In this document: piece after piece, positions 45,897 through 55,237 of the stretch | Numbering within the stretch: the first letter of the stretch is position 1 | Layout of the letters: the number at the start of each line of letters is the position of its first letter | From: Parashewanella hymeniacidonis | GTDB lineage: Bacteria; Pseudomonadota; Gammaproteobacteria; Enterobacterales; Shewanellaceae | Length of the DNA: 64,000 nucleotides | Assembly: GCF_016900895.1 (NCBI RefSeq) | Contig: NZ_JAFEUN010000008.1 | Span: 1-64,000 of the forward strand | Direction: 5' to 3' | The notes under the pieces: model-generated | Database searches by the model: none | Seen by the model: only the letters and a program-made list of their open reading frames with translations | What the model was told of the DNA's origin: nothing | Made by a program: the position numbers and the translations under genes

Positions 45897-48305
45897 CTAC
45901 TGAGCGTCCTTTTCATGTTCTTTTCTGAGTTTATCTAGCTTAACTCTAGCGGATTCGTAAATTGAACCTCGTGTGAATTTATCATTTTTAAGGGTTCCAG
46001 CTTTCTTTTCAGATAACAATTCTATGGCATCTGAAACATGAGTAATCGCCCAGATATGGAACTTCCCTTGTTTGACATCTTCAACAATGTCTTTTCTCAA
46101 CATTAAGTTGCAGACATTACTGTTCGGAATAATCACACCTTGAGATTCTGATTGCCCTTTTATTTTACAAATATCATAAAACCCTTCGATTTTTTCATTA
46201 ACACCACCGATTGGTTGAGCAACACCAAATTGATCCATCGAGCCAGTAATCCCGATATCTTGTTTGAGTGGAACTTCACTGATAGCAGATAACACAGCAC
46301 AATACTCCGCCATTGAAGCGCTATCACCATCAACACCCGAATACGATTGTTCGAACGTGATGTAAGTAGTCAGCGGTATCTCTGCTGACTTTCCTAATAC
46401 AGAAGCCAGGTATGAGGTAAGTATGAGTACTCCCTTAGAGTGAATTTGCCCACCGAGTTGTACTTTATGCTCAACATCTAACACTTCGCCTTGTCCGAAA
46501 GCCGTATTGGCTGTGAAACGACTTGGCAAACCAAAACGATGATCCGCAGTGGAGACGACAGTTAGTGCATTAACTTGTCCAACTTTTGCTCCTGAAACAT
46601 CAATGATTGTTTTTCCAAACTGAAAATCTTCTTTCATCAAATCCTGCAATTTAGAGACTCGATGAATTTGATTGCTAAGCGCTTGTTCGACATGCTCTGA
46701 ACGAATTGTTTTTGCTTGCTCTTGTTGGGCAACGAAGTTTGTTTCACGCAATAAGTTAGCGACGTCAGCGGAGTAAAGCGATAGCTTATTTTGATCATCG
46801 GCTTGTCTAGAACTGTATTCAACAATGCGTTCAACAGCAGATATATCACACTCGAGCATATTTTTTTCGCTGACAATACAAGAAATAAAACGAGCGTACT
46901 GCTCTTCACTTTCAGAGGTTCTAGGCATGCTGGTTTCAAAATCAGCGGTTACTCGGAAAAGCTCACTAAAGTCAGGGTCATAATGTTGCAATAGTTGATA
47001 TGTTTGATGATCGCCAAACATGACGATTTTTACGTCCAGTGGGATAGGTTCAGGCTCCAGCGATATAACGCCTGATAGCGAAACCTCACGTTCCAATGAA
47101 CTCAAATCTAACTGTCGTGAACGCAGGGCTCTTTTTAACCCGTCCCATACATAAGGGCGCTCCAGTACTTTCGTTGCATCAATCAGTAAAACACCGCCAT
47201 TGGCTTTGTGAAGATTGCCAGCACGAATAAGAGAGAAGTCAGTGAACACCGTGCCTTTAAACGTTGCATTTTCGATGTAGCCGAATAAGCTGTGATAACT
47301 TGGGCTCTCTTCTACTCGAATTGGAAAATGGTCATCAGATTGTGGAACGAGCACATTAACTAAATATCGCCTTGGCAGCTTTTTGTCTAACGTGGCATAA
47401 GCGAGCCCGAGTTGCTCTTCTGTTTGCTCTAAAAAGATATCAACATTGGTGATCATATCTTTTTGCATTGCCTTTAAATGCTCTACAACTTCGAGATCTT
47501 TTTTATATTTTCTAGTCAGTGGCCTTATAAAGTGGCCAATAACGTCTTTCGCTGTTTTTTCCGTATGTTGTTGCAGCTTGTCGCTATATTCCTCTTCCCA
47601 CTTAGTGAAAGTGCGTACGACTTTTCGAAGATCTGACTCAAGATCACGAATTATTTTTTCTATTTCGGCTCGTTCTTCTTCTTGCAGAGCGTCGTAGGAT
47701 TCTTCTGTGTGCTGCTCTTCACCATTCATTGCGATGAGTTGATAATCACCTTGAGTAGTGACTGCTAGTTGCACATGCTGCTCTTTGGCCTTTGCAGAAA
47801 TATCGGCTAACTCAGCCTCTTGTTTTTCAGCCAATTGCTTTTTTAGTTGTTCAGTGCGGCTGTAATAAATTTCATTTTCAAAAGTCAGAGGAAGTGATTT
47901 AACCAGTTTGACGACCAGTTTTTCGATATCCTGGCTAAATGGCTCTCCTTTACCGCACTCAAGTTTGAGTACTTTTGGTCGCCGTGGGTTTTCAAAGTTG
48001 CTGACGTAACACCAGTCATATAGTTCTGATTGGGTTTCCAGCTTTTTGAGATAACGCAGCATCATGGTGCGTTTACCTAGGCCATTTTGGCCAATCGCAT
48101 ATATGTTGTAGCCCTTTTCTTTAATGCCCATGGCAAACTCAACCGCTTTTTGGGCGCGAGTTTGTCCAACAATTTCAGTGATAGGTTGTAAGTCAGCAGT
48201 GGTTTTACAATTTTTTAATGAGTCAGAAAGCGAGCAAGAACGGTAGATATCACTTTCGGTTAATTTAGTCGTTTTGTTATTTAATGATGCATCTAAGGCG
48301 GTCAT
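45897..48305 (-). CDS. Lon-like ATP-dependent protease (YcbZ/LonH type)
   Basis: AAA-type ATPase joined to a Lon protease domain. N-terminal ATP site AIGQNGLGKRTM (Walker A), LLIDATKVLERPYVWDGLKRAL, a long coiled-coil (about 160-260), and C-terminal S16 domain with catalytic Ser in GVDGDSASMAEYCAV and Lys in GVNEKIEGFYD. Length 802 aa, a little longer than the E. coli form. Alone on its strand. Substrates unknown. Confidence 0.92.
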   Translation of the reverse strand: MTALDASLNNKTTKLTESDIYRSCSLSDSLKNCKTTADLQPITEIVGQTRAQKAVEFAMGIKEKGYNIYAIGQNGLGKRTMMLRYLKKLETQSELYDWCYVSNFENPRRPKVLKLECGKGEPFSQDIEKLVVKLVKSLPLTFENEIYYSRTEQLKKQLAEKQEAELADISAKAKEQHVQLAVTTQGDYQLIAMNGEEQHTEESYDALQEEERAEIEKIIRDLESDLRKVVRTFTKWEEEYSDKLQQHTEKTAKDVIGHFIRPLTRKYKKDLEVVEHLKAMQKDMITNVDIFLEQTEEQLGLAYATLDKKLPRRYLVNVLVPQSDDHFPIRVEESPSYHSLFGYIENATFKGTVFTDFSLIRAGNLHKANGGVLLIDATKVLERPYVWDGLKRALRSRQLDLSSLEREVSLSGVISLEPEPIPLDVKIVMFGDHQTYQLLQHYDPDFSELFRVTADFETSMPRTSESEEQYARFISCIVSEKNMLECDISAVERIVEYSSRQADDQNKLSLYSADVANLLRETNFVAQQEQAKTIRSEHVEQALSNQIHRVSKLQDLMKEDFQFGKTIIDVSGAKVGQVNALTVVSTADHRFGLPSRFTANTAFGQGEVLDVEHKVQLGGQIHSKGVLILTSYLASVLGKSAEIPLTTYITFEQSYSGVDGDSASMAEYCAVLSAISEVPLKQDIGITGSMDQFGVAQPIGGVNEKIEGFYDICKIKGQSESQGVIIPNSNVCNLMLRKDIVEDVKQGKFHIWAITHVSDAIELLSEKKAGTLKNDKFTRGSIYESARVKLDKLRKEHEKDAQ

Positions 48306-48435
48306 AATCCTTCCTGAAAAATTGACGAAAAATGAATGATGTCGTCGAGTTCGCCATTCCTTTTAGCGCCGGGCATTGACTGATGATTAGAGGGTTCCTA
48401 AATATTTTTATACCATAGAGTTTAGTAATCTCCCA

Positions 48436-49866
48436 TTACTTTTGAGAGATTACTTTCATGGCTTCGAGTGCTCTACTTCTTGCAAGTTTGTGCTCGACAA
48501 TAGCGACACAGTAATTGTTTGAGATGGCATGGTCTTCAGGTTCTTGAACTACTAAATTAGCTTGATGCAGTGCTTTAGTTGAGACCGACGATAATTCGGG
48601 AACAAAGTGATAGATGAATGCACCTTCGTTATCAAACTTTTTACTTTGCTCTATTGGATTAAAAATTCGAAAATAAGGTTGTGCATCACACCCTGTGCCA
48701 GCAGACCATTGCCAGCCACCATTGTTGGCGGCCAGATCACCATCGATTAAATGTTGCTTGAAATATCGCTCCCCCCAACGCCAATCTATCAGCAGGTGTT
48801 TACTCAAAAATGAAGCTGTAACCATTCTCATGCGGTTATGCATCCAGCCTGTTTGATTCAGCTGGCGCATTGCAGCATCAACAACAGGATAGCCAGTTTT
48901 ACCCTCACACCAAGCTTTAAATTCGGCTTGGTCATTTCGCCATTGAATCGCATCAGCATTGCTTTTGAAGTTTTGGTTCTTACAGAGCTTTGGAAAAGCA
49001 ACAATAAGATGGCGATAAAATTCTCGCCAAATTAATTCGCTTAGCCAAGTTTCAGCTGGTGTTGTGGCCTCAACTAGGGCTTGCGGGAAGTAATGCAAAA
49101 TTGCATAAAGGCATTGTTTAGGGCTGAGCACACCCATCGCCAAATAAGGCGAAAGTTGACTAGTACCTTTTAATGAAGGGAAATCTCTTTGCTCTTTGTA
49201 ACTTGTTAGCTGAGATTCACAAAAACGCTTCAGAAGACTGAGCGCCGCTTTTTCTCCTGCTGGCCAATCGGAACTCTTTACCTTAGCAGCATCGATTTGA
49301 ATCTTCTCTGGAACAATCTCTTTTTGATTTAATTCAACCAGTTCAGCCTTTTGAAGGTGGTGTTGACTAACCATCTCACGCCATTTTTTTTTGAATGGTG
49401 TGAACACCTTGAACATCTGCCCTTGTTGATTGAGCACTGTACCAGGAGCCAAAATACAATGCTCATCAGTAAATTCTATCGGAAGGCCATGAGATATTAA
49501 TTGAGCGTCACGTTGTTTTTCATTCCATTCAGGTTCTTTGCCAGCGAATATTTGAATCACTTTATTTTTTTGACAGAATTCAGTTAGGAACTCAATTTGA
49601 TCTTGAAATGTAGGCGTTTGAAAGTGTTTAAGTGGAACGCCGAGTTGAGCTAACTCAACGGCAAGATGGTTTAAATTACGTTCTATAAAGTCAATCTGAA
49701 TAGGCGCTACATCATGACTTTGCCATTGCTCTGGTGATGACAAATATAGAGCAATAAGCCGACATTGCTTTTCGGCGGCAAACCGAAAAGCGCTAGTAAC
49801 ACTTTCATTCTCTCTGATTCTTAGGTCTTGGCGGAACCAAATGACAACAATGTTATTAGAATCCAT
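48436..49866 (-). CDS. phrB: Deoxyribodipyrimidine photolyase
   Basis: FAD photolyase repairing UV pyrimidine dimers. N-terminal Rossmann part (VVIWFRQDLRIRENESV), FAD domain with WLSELIWREFYRHL, KTGYPVVDAAMRQLNQTGWMHNR and DGDLAANNGGWQWSAGTG. 476 aa. Its ATG overlaps the ybgA-like stop by 11 bp, and the two form the known phr-ybgA unit. Confidence 0.95.
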   Translation of the reverse strand: MDSNNIVVIWFRQDLRIRENESVTSAFRFAAEKQCRLIALYLSSPEQWQSHDVAPIQIDFIERNLNHLAVELAQLGVPLKHFQTPTFQDQIEFLTEFCQKNKVIQIFAGKEPEWNEKQRDAQLISHGLPIEFTDEHCILAPGTVLNQQGQMFKVFTPFKKKWREMVSQHHLQKAELVELNQKEIVPEKIQIDAAKVKSSDWPAGEKAALSLLKRFCESQLTSYKEQRDFPSLKGTSQLSPYLAMGVLSPKQCLYAILHYFPQALVEATTPAETWLSELIWREFYRHLIVAFPKLCKNQNFKSNADAIQWRNDQAEFKAWCEGKTGYPVVDAAMRQLNQTGWMHNRMRMVTASFLSKHLLIDWRWGERYFKQHLIDGDLAANNGGWQWSAGTGCDAQPYFRIFNPIEQSKKFDNEGAFIYHFVPELSSVSTKALHQANLVVQEPEDHAISNNYCVAIVEHKLARSRALEAMKVISQK

Positions 49867-50809
49867 ATCTTAATTTCAGCTCTTGAGGGTGAGGGTTCAA
49901 GTAAACTTGATCTTGGATGTATTCTTTCGGGTGTTCTCGCAAGTAATGATTGATCAATGTTATGGGAACCAACAGTGGTGTGAGGCCTTGATTAAAATTT
50001 AAAATACTTTCTGTCAACTCGGCTTTTTGCTCTTTGTTGAGTTCGTTTTTAAAATAGCCCTGAATATGCTGGAGTGTGTTGGTATGAGAGCGTTTTGTTG
50101 CTGAGCATTTTAGCGCAGTCATAAATCCATCAAAATATTCATTTGCTCTGGATTCCAAGTCTGATAAATCAGCAAGAATAGGTCCTAATTTTCGATACCA
50201 TTCAGTGCTGTGTGCCATGATTAAATACTTATAACGTGAGTGAAACCGAATTAACTCATGTCTGGTTAATCCTGTTTGTTTCATGCTCATCCAGTCATGA
50301 TACGCATAGACCCGTGTAAAAAAGTTCTCTTTGAGGTTTGGGTCGTGTAATCGACCTTCTTCTTCAACAGGTAACAATGGATAACGCTCCATCAGAGCCT
50401 TAGCAAAAATACCAACACCAGATTTTGTTGCGTTGTTGGTACCAATTTTATATTCGAGCACTCTTTCCATACCGCATGTTGGAGATTTTGCGCAAAAAAT
50501 ATAACCACCAAGTGCTGAGAGCTGTTTTACTTTTTCATTACTAAAGTTTACTAGGGGTTCTGTAACATCGAAGCTTTCGTCTGAAGTGAGTACCCGTATT
50601 TGATTTTCATCTCTTACAAGGCGTATTGTTTTTCTCGGGGTACCAAGCCCGATTGCCATTTCAGGGCAAACGGGTACAAATTTAAATAATTCACTTAAAT
50701 CCCGTGAACAATATTTAGAGTTTTTATGCCCGCCATCGTAACGAACTTTTTCACCAAGTAAACAGGAGCTTATCCCAATTTGAATTTTGTCTTTGTTAAA
50801 AGGCATCAT
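49856..50809 (-). CDS. YbgA-like protein (DUF523 and DUF1722)
   Basis: Two-domain protein: DUF523 (GISSCLLGEKVRYDGGHK, CPEMAIGLGTPRKTIRLV, CAKSPTCGMERV) and C-terminal DUF1722 (KYLIMAHSTEWYRKLG; VPITLINHYLREHPKEYI). It regularly accompanies photolyase genes; its function is unknown. Conserved Cys residues suggest a metal or Fe-S site. AGAGGA upstream of the ATG. 317 aa. Confidence 0.93.
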   Translation of the reverse strand: MMPFNKDKIQIGISSCLLGEKVRYDGGHKNSKYCSRDLSELFKFVPVCPEMAIGLGTPRKTIRLVRDENQIRVLTSDESFDVTEPLVNFSNEKVKQLSALGGYIFCAKSPTCGMERVLEYKIGTNNATKSGVGIFAKALMERYPLLPVEEEGRLHDPNLKENFFTRVYAYHDWMSMKQTGLTRHELIRFHSRYKYLIMAHSTEWYRKLGPILADLSDLESRANEYFDGFMTALKCSATKRSHTNTLQHIQGYFKNELNKEQKAELTESILNFNQGLTPLLVPITLINHYLREHPKEYIQDQVYLNPHPQELKLRYGF

Positions 50810-51121
50810 GCCAATAAATCCTCTTAAGGGGTATTCATTAATAGTACGACAAAAATAACAAAGTAGATCTTAAAGTGAGTGAAAATAAAATCTTTCGATG
50901 AAATCGAGAAGATCAATGCACGAATTGAAACGGTTAAATTTTCTGAAATTGGTTGTTTTGTCGGCAATGAGTGCAGGCGAGGCCGGTTTTGTTTAGGTGT
51001 TTGTTTATATTATGGGTGAGGGCTACTTGATATTATGAACGACTTACTTTAGGTAAATAAATCGTTCATAGAGTCAAATTCTAATTAGAATTTACGCAGC
51101 ATAGTGCGGCTTAGTTATTTT
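50810..51121. other. Intergenic region, only a weak inverted repeat
   Basis: About 310 bp. One imperfect inverted repeat (GAACGACTTAC 51037-51047 with GTAAATAAATCGTTC) downstream of the BNR gene may end transcription. No gene is evident. Confidence 0.45.
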
Positions 51122-52249
51122 CTAATTGATTTGAGCTAGGTAAGTGATCTGTGTTGGCTCAGGGTTTCCTTCTTTCTCTACAATATGAGAAACAATCATT
51201 TGATTGTTCTTGGCATCAAATGCTTGAGGAGCCCACCCTGAAATAAAACCATCATCTAGTTTAGTATCGCTGTTGAGTTTGATATCTTCTACATTTGGGC
51301 TAATTATATCTCCACCTGTCACTTTAAATTTACCGATGTCCAGAAAAAGTAAATTCTTCCCTTTATTGATGACGTAAACGGGTGATGTGAAGTGAGTGTG
51401 GGGGGTTGTATCATCATAACTACATGCTTCCCAAGTCTTTCCATAATCTCGGCTGTACCAGAGTAAAGAGGACGTTTTTGAGTCAATATCAGCTTCTGTG
51501 TCTACAGCATAAACTTTACTATTATCGTTCGGGTCAAAGCTTATACTTAATGTATCATAGCTACTAGGTAACGTTTTAGGATCTAAAAATTCTGCACGTT
51601 GCCAACTTTTTCCATGATCATTTGACCGCTCAATTTTCCCGTTTGAAGCAGCAAGGATAACGTCACCATTATTCGAACTTGTGATTTCCCAATTCCCTAA
51701 GCCATTATTAAGAGTACTTGGTTGGCACGTTTTACCTTGGTCAGTCGAGACGTACATTTTATCTTGACTGCCCGTTGTATGCTCTAAAAACATCATACTC
51801 GATGAGCCTGGGATAAAGGTGATTCTGCCCCAGTTTTTCTTTAAATTAACATCCATATTGCATGTCGAGTCAATGTAAGGGCTCCATGAAACTCCAGCAT
51901 CAGTGCTTTTTGAGAGTCGATTTTTTATTAGAGCAACAGCGACGTCAGGTTCCCCTTTTTGTTGCTCAAAAGCGATTTGATCCCAACCTGTTTTTTGATT
52001 CTTAACGACTTCGCTCCAAGATTCTCCATTATCTGTAGATTGCCAAACACCTTGTCTTGGTGCCCCAGTGTTATCAGAGTCGTAAGCTAAAAGCACATTA
52101 GACAGAGACCTTTGGTAAAGCATTAAAGTGGATACTTTGTCATTAATTTTTAATGGCGTTAAGGTGAGTGAATGTTCAGTTGTTGCAGCTGAAACATTGG
52201 ACATTATGAGTAGTGGCGTAATAAGTGACACGGCTATTTTTATGCGCAT
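51122..52249 (-). CDS. Secreted BNR/Asp-box propeller protein, paralog 1
   Basis: Signal peptide (IKIAVSLITPLLIMSNVSA), then at least five BNR/sortilin-like Asp boxes (STDNGESWSEV, STDAGVSWSP, STDQGKTCQP, SNDHGKSWQ, SRDYGKTWEA). These make a beta-propeller of the sialidase/VPS10 type, but sialidase catalytic residues were not identified. 375 aa. A paralog sits 3 kb away (55238). Possibly binding or adhesion; enzyme activity is not supported. Confidence 0.83.
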   Translation of the reverse strand: MRIKIAVSLITPLLIMSNVSAATTEHSLTLTPLKINDKVSTLMLYQRSLSNVLLAYDSDNTGAPRQGVWQSTDNGESWSEVVKNQKTGWDQIAFEQQKGEPDVAVALIKNRLSKSTDAGVSWSPYIDSTCNMDVNLKKNWGRITFIPGSSSMMFLEHTTGSQDKMYVSTDQGKTCQPSTLNNGLGNWEITSSNNGDVILAASNGKIERSNDHGKSWQRAEFLDPKTLPSSYDTLSISFDPNDNSKVYAVDTEADIDSKTSSLLWYSRDYGKTWEACSYDDTTPHTHFTSPVYVINKGKNLLFLDIGKFKVTGGDIISPNVEDIKLNSDTKLDDGFISGWAPQAFDAKNNQMIVSHIVEKEGNPEPTQITYLAQIN

Positions 52250-52452
52250 TATCTTTACCTTATATTAAATAAAACGGTAATAAGAGCAGGTCTAATACTG
52301 TCCTTGTAAGTAATGATGCAAGATGGAGCTACTTATTATTTTTCACTAACATCAAGGTTAGTGCTTGTTTTTATGACAACTAATTTTAAAGATGGTCTTT
52401 ATATTGAGCATTTTTTGAGAGATAAATAGAATTTATAATTATTCTAAGAGTG

Positions 52453-52496
52453 GCAAATAACATACTCTGAAAATATAAAATGAGTATGTTATTTGC
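52453..52496. repeat. Perfect 15-bp inverted repeat
   Basis: GCAAATAACATACTC (52453-52467) and GAGTATGTTATTTGC (52482-52496), 14-bp loop, in the space between the BNR gene start and the popT stop. No T-run follows on either strand, so it is a weak terminator candidate for popT. Confidence 0.75.
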
Positions 52497-52527
52497 GCAT
52501 TATACTAGACTGTTTTGCATTAAATCA

Positions 52528-53454
52528 TTAATTCTTTCTAGCAAACTTCTCCAGTCCCCAAACCAAAGCTATTGCAGCAAACATACAGGCAATAGCTAGC
52601 CAAAGTTGGTGTGGTTGCCCCGTAATTTGTTCGTAAGCAAAAGGCGATAACGGTTTTTCAAGCAGTGGCACTTTGTCACCGTGTGAATTGATGCGCCAAT
52701 TTTCAGCAATTTTCCAAGGCCAAATTTTTCCGAGTGTTCCAAGCATTAACCCTGTTAAAAAAGTGAGCGTTTCGTTGTGCCATTTTTTTAACAACGCACT
52801 GAGTAAACGGCTAAAGGTTAACAAACCAGTGAGTGCACCAGCAGCAAAAATGGCAAGGATACTAATATCAAAGCCTTTCGCTGCGCCAAGCACAGTAGAG
52901 TAGAGACCTAATAAAAGTAAAAGAAAACTACCGGAAATTCCCGGAAGAACCATGGCGCAAATCGCAATTGCACCACCAATGAATAAGGACAATGTATTCA
53001 CTTCTGTTGGCGCAGGAGAAAGCTGGGTTATCGCATAAGCTACAAACATACCCGCTAAGAAGGTAACCCCTCTAACAGCAGTAAACCCTTTAACTTGCTT
53101 AAGTACGTGAACCACTGAAATTAAAATTAAGCCAAAGAAAAAAGACCAAATGGGAACTGGGTGAGCAACGAGTAACCACGAGATCAGTTTAGCTAATGAA
53201 AATATGCTGGTTAATATGCCGGCGAATAAGCTGATTAAGAAACCACCATTAATGTGATTAAACGCAGTTTTAAACCCTTTTTCTTTAATCAACTTAAATA
53301 ATGAAGGTTTAATTTTATTAATGCTTTCGAGCAAGGTATCTAATATACCTGTGATAAAGGCTATTGTTCCACCAGAAACACCAGGTACAACATCGGCTGC
53401 TCCCATAGCAATTCCCTTTAAATACGTTTTAAATAAACTCACATGGATTTCCAT
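52528..53454 (-). CDS. popT: Undecaprenyl-phosphate translocase PopT (DUF368)
   Basis: DUF368 polytopic membrane protein, now linked to recycling of undecaprenyl phosphate across the inner membrane. Twin signature GAADVVPGVSGGTIAF and VLPGISGSFLLLLLGLY with about eight helices. 308 aa. Stands alone. Function by family only. Confidence 0.88.
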   Translation of the reverse strand: MEIHVSLFKTYLKGIAMGAADVVPGVSGGTIAFITGILDTLLESINKIKPSLFKLIKEKGFKTAFNHINGGFLISLFAGILTSIFSLAKLISWLLVAHPVPIWSFFFGLILISVVHVLKQVKGFTAVRGVTFLAGMFVAYAITQLSPAPTEVNTLSLFIGGAIAICAMVLPGISGSFLLLLLGLYSTVLGAAKGFDISILAIFAAGALTGLLTFSRLLSALLKKWHNETLTFLTGLMLGTLGKIWPWKIAENWRINSHGDKVPLLEKPLSPFAYEQITGQPHQLWLAIACMFAAIALVWGLEKFARKN

Positions 53455-53579
53455 AAATTACTTTCACATGAGTATATCGAAAAAATGTTCCAAAGTGCTT
53501 TGATTATTTCCATTGTTCAAAAATACTGCTAGTCTCATCTGACCAGTATATGGATATGATGATAAGAGACGTTAAGCTA

Positions 53580-54056
53580 ATGAACCAACGTGAAAACTAT
53601 GCCCTCAAGATGTTCAATAAACTCAAGAAATACCCACTAGGGAAGTGGCTATTCTCTGTTTATATCAGTTTTAAAGCACCATACTTTGGTACCATTCGAC
53701 CAATGATCCGAGTATTACGTAAAGATTATTGCGAATGCTTTTTAAGAAAACGTTGGCGTGTGCAAAACCATATTGGCACTGTTCATGTTATTGCGATATG
53801 TAATGGATTAGAGATGGCGATGGGTGTACTTGCAGAGGCATCGATTCCAAAACATTTAAGATGGATCCCAAAAGGAATGACGCTCGACTATACCGCTAAA
53901 GCGGGCAGTAATATTCGCTGCGTGGCTGAGGTAACGCAACCATGGCAGCCTGGCGATTTGATGGTAGAAGTTACAGCGTATGATAAAGATGACGTTGTTG
54001 TGGTGAAAGGTCAGATAAAACTCTGGATTTCTGAAAAGAAAAATAAACAAAATTAA
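53580..54056 (+). CDS. DUF4442 hotdog-fold protein (PaaI thioesterase-like)
   Basis: Hotdog-fold protein of 158 aa; NHIGTVHVIAICNGLEMAMG and IPKHLRWIPKGMTLDY are the family's core. Relatives begin close to MNQRENYALKMFN, so I chose 53580, not the earlier ATG group at 53550-53559. Likely an acyl-CoA thioesterase or acyl-binding protein; substrate not known. Confidence 0.83.
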   Translation: MNQRENYALKMFNKLKKYPLGKWLFSVYISFKAPYFGTIRPMIRVLRKDYCECFLRKRWRVQNHIGTVHVIAICNGLEMAMGVLAEASIPKHLRWIPKGMTLDYTAKAGSNIRCVAEVTQPWQPGDLMVEVTAYDKDDVVVVKGQIKLWISEKKNKQN

Positions 54057-54140
54057 ACCGTTTTAGGTAAAAACTTGATATAAAGAGGTATTGATTGTTG
54101 ATGTTTGTCAGTACCTTATAAATTTGATGTTGGAGTAGTA

Positions 54141-54479
54141 ATGAAGTATTTTATTGGCGGAATAAAGAAGTATGCTGATTTCACGGGAAGAGCAAGACGT
54201 GAAGAGTTTTGGATGTATACCCTTATTTATTTTGTATTTAACATAGTTATTGGTACGTATGAGTACGTATCAGGTTCCAGTTGGTTAGGTTTTGTTTTTG
54301 CTATTTTTATGTTTTTACCAAGTATCGCAATGGGTGCGAGAAGGTTGCATGATACAGGTAGAACCGGCTGGTGGCAGTTAATTGGTATTATTCCTTTAAT
54401 TGGTCTAATTGTACTGATTATCTTCTATTGCCAAGATAGTCATGACGATAATGATTACGGCCCTAATCCAAAAGCTTGA
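54141..54479 (+). CDS. DUF805 membrane protein
   Basis: Small inner-membrane protein, four helices, 112 aa. FTGRARREEFWMYTL and RRLHDTGRTGWWQLIGIIPLIG define DUF805. Start 54141 follows GGAG by 5 bp. Function unknown; some members accompany stress genes. Confidence 0.9.
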   Translation: MKYFIGGIKKYADFTGRARREEFWMYTLIYFVFNIVIGTYEYVSGSSWLGFVFAIFMFLPSIAMGARRLHDTGRTGWWQLIGIIPLIGLIVLIIFYCQDSHDDNDYGPNPKA

Positions 54480-54507
54480 GATAAGTGATCACTATACAGT
54501 ATTGAAA

Positions 54508-54534
54508 ACCCGTATTAATAACTTGAATACGGGT
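54508..54534. terminator. Terminator hairpin after DUF805 gene
   Basis: ACCCGTATT (54508-54516) and AATACGGGT (54526-54534), between convergent genes. Confidence 0.75.
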
Positions 54535-54567
54535 AAAATAAATCTTAAGAACATTATCGTTAGATAC

Positions 54568-55176
54568 TCATGCGCCGTTAAAGGCTCTAATAACCTGTCC
54601 ATTTTCTATACCCAAGACTGATCTTTTGTAATACTCAGCGACGCACTTCCCGTCGATGGGAATGAAACCAGGAAAGAAGTCTTCATACTTGTTCACGGAT
54701 TCCGTAAGCATTGTTGGGCTAACAATGTTTATTCGTTGTTTGTTTGGTAGTTCCAATGAGGCTGCTTGAACAAAATGTTCTAATGCGCCATTGACTGTGG
54801 CTGCTGCAAGGCCATATGCGATGGGACGCTCAGAAATAATCCCGCTCGTAAGTGTTATGCTGCCACTGCTATTAAGGTAGTTGCTGCCGACTTGTGCAAT
54901 ATTGATTTGACCCAACAATTTATTTTTGAAACCTAATTCCCAGTCGTCGTCAGTTAATGCATCAAATGTTTTAAATGCGACCTTGCCTGTTGCTGAGACA
55001 ATAGCATCTACCATTCCTATTTTTTCGAACACTTCCCTAATCGCTGATTTGGAACCAATGTCTACTTTATAATCACCACTCGAATTACCGATTTTTATAA
55101 TTTCATGTTGTTCTGAGAGCAGTGTCGTAACTGCTTGACCAATAGTTCCTGTCGCACCAAATATCACTATTTTCAT
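54568..55176 (-). CDS. Short-chain dehydrogenase/reductase
   Basis: Atypical SDR of 202 aa. The nucleotide-binding Gly motif is FGATGTIGQAV, followed by VSATGKVAF, SGSITLTSGI and the active-site-like region YGLAAATVNGALEHFV, where the usual Lys is not obvious. The Tyr lies before GLAAA. It is probably an NAD(P)-dependent oxidoreductase; the substrate is unknown. Confidence 0.82.
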   Translation of the reverse strand: MKIVIFGATGTIGQAVTTLLSEQHEIIKIGNSSGDYKVDIGSKSAIREVFEKIGMVDAIVSATGKVAFKTFDALTDDDWELGFKNKLLGQINIAQVGSNYLNSSGSITLTSGIISERPIAYGLAAATVNGALEHFVQAASLELPNKQRINIVSPTMLTESVNKYEDFFPGFIPIDGKCVAEYYKRSVLGIENGQVIRAFNGA

Positions 55177-55237
55177 TTATTACCTCAAGGAGTTTGCTTA
55201 CCCGATAAAGTTAGTCGTCGGGTAAGCAAAATGGCAA

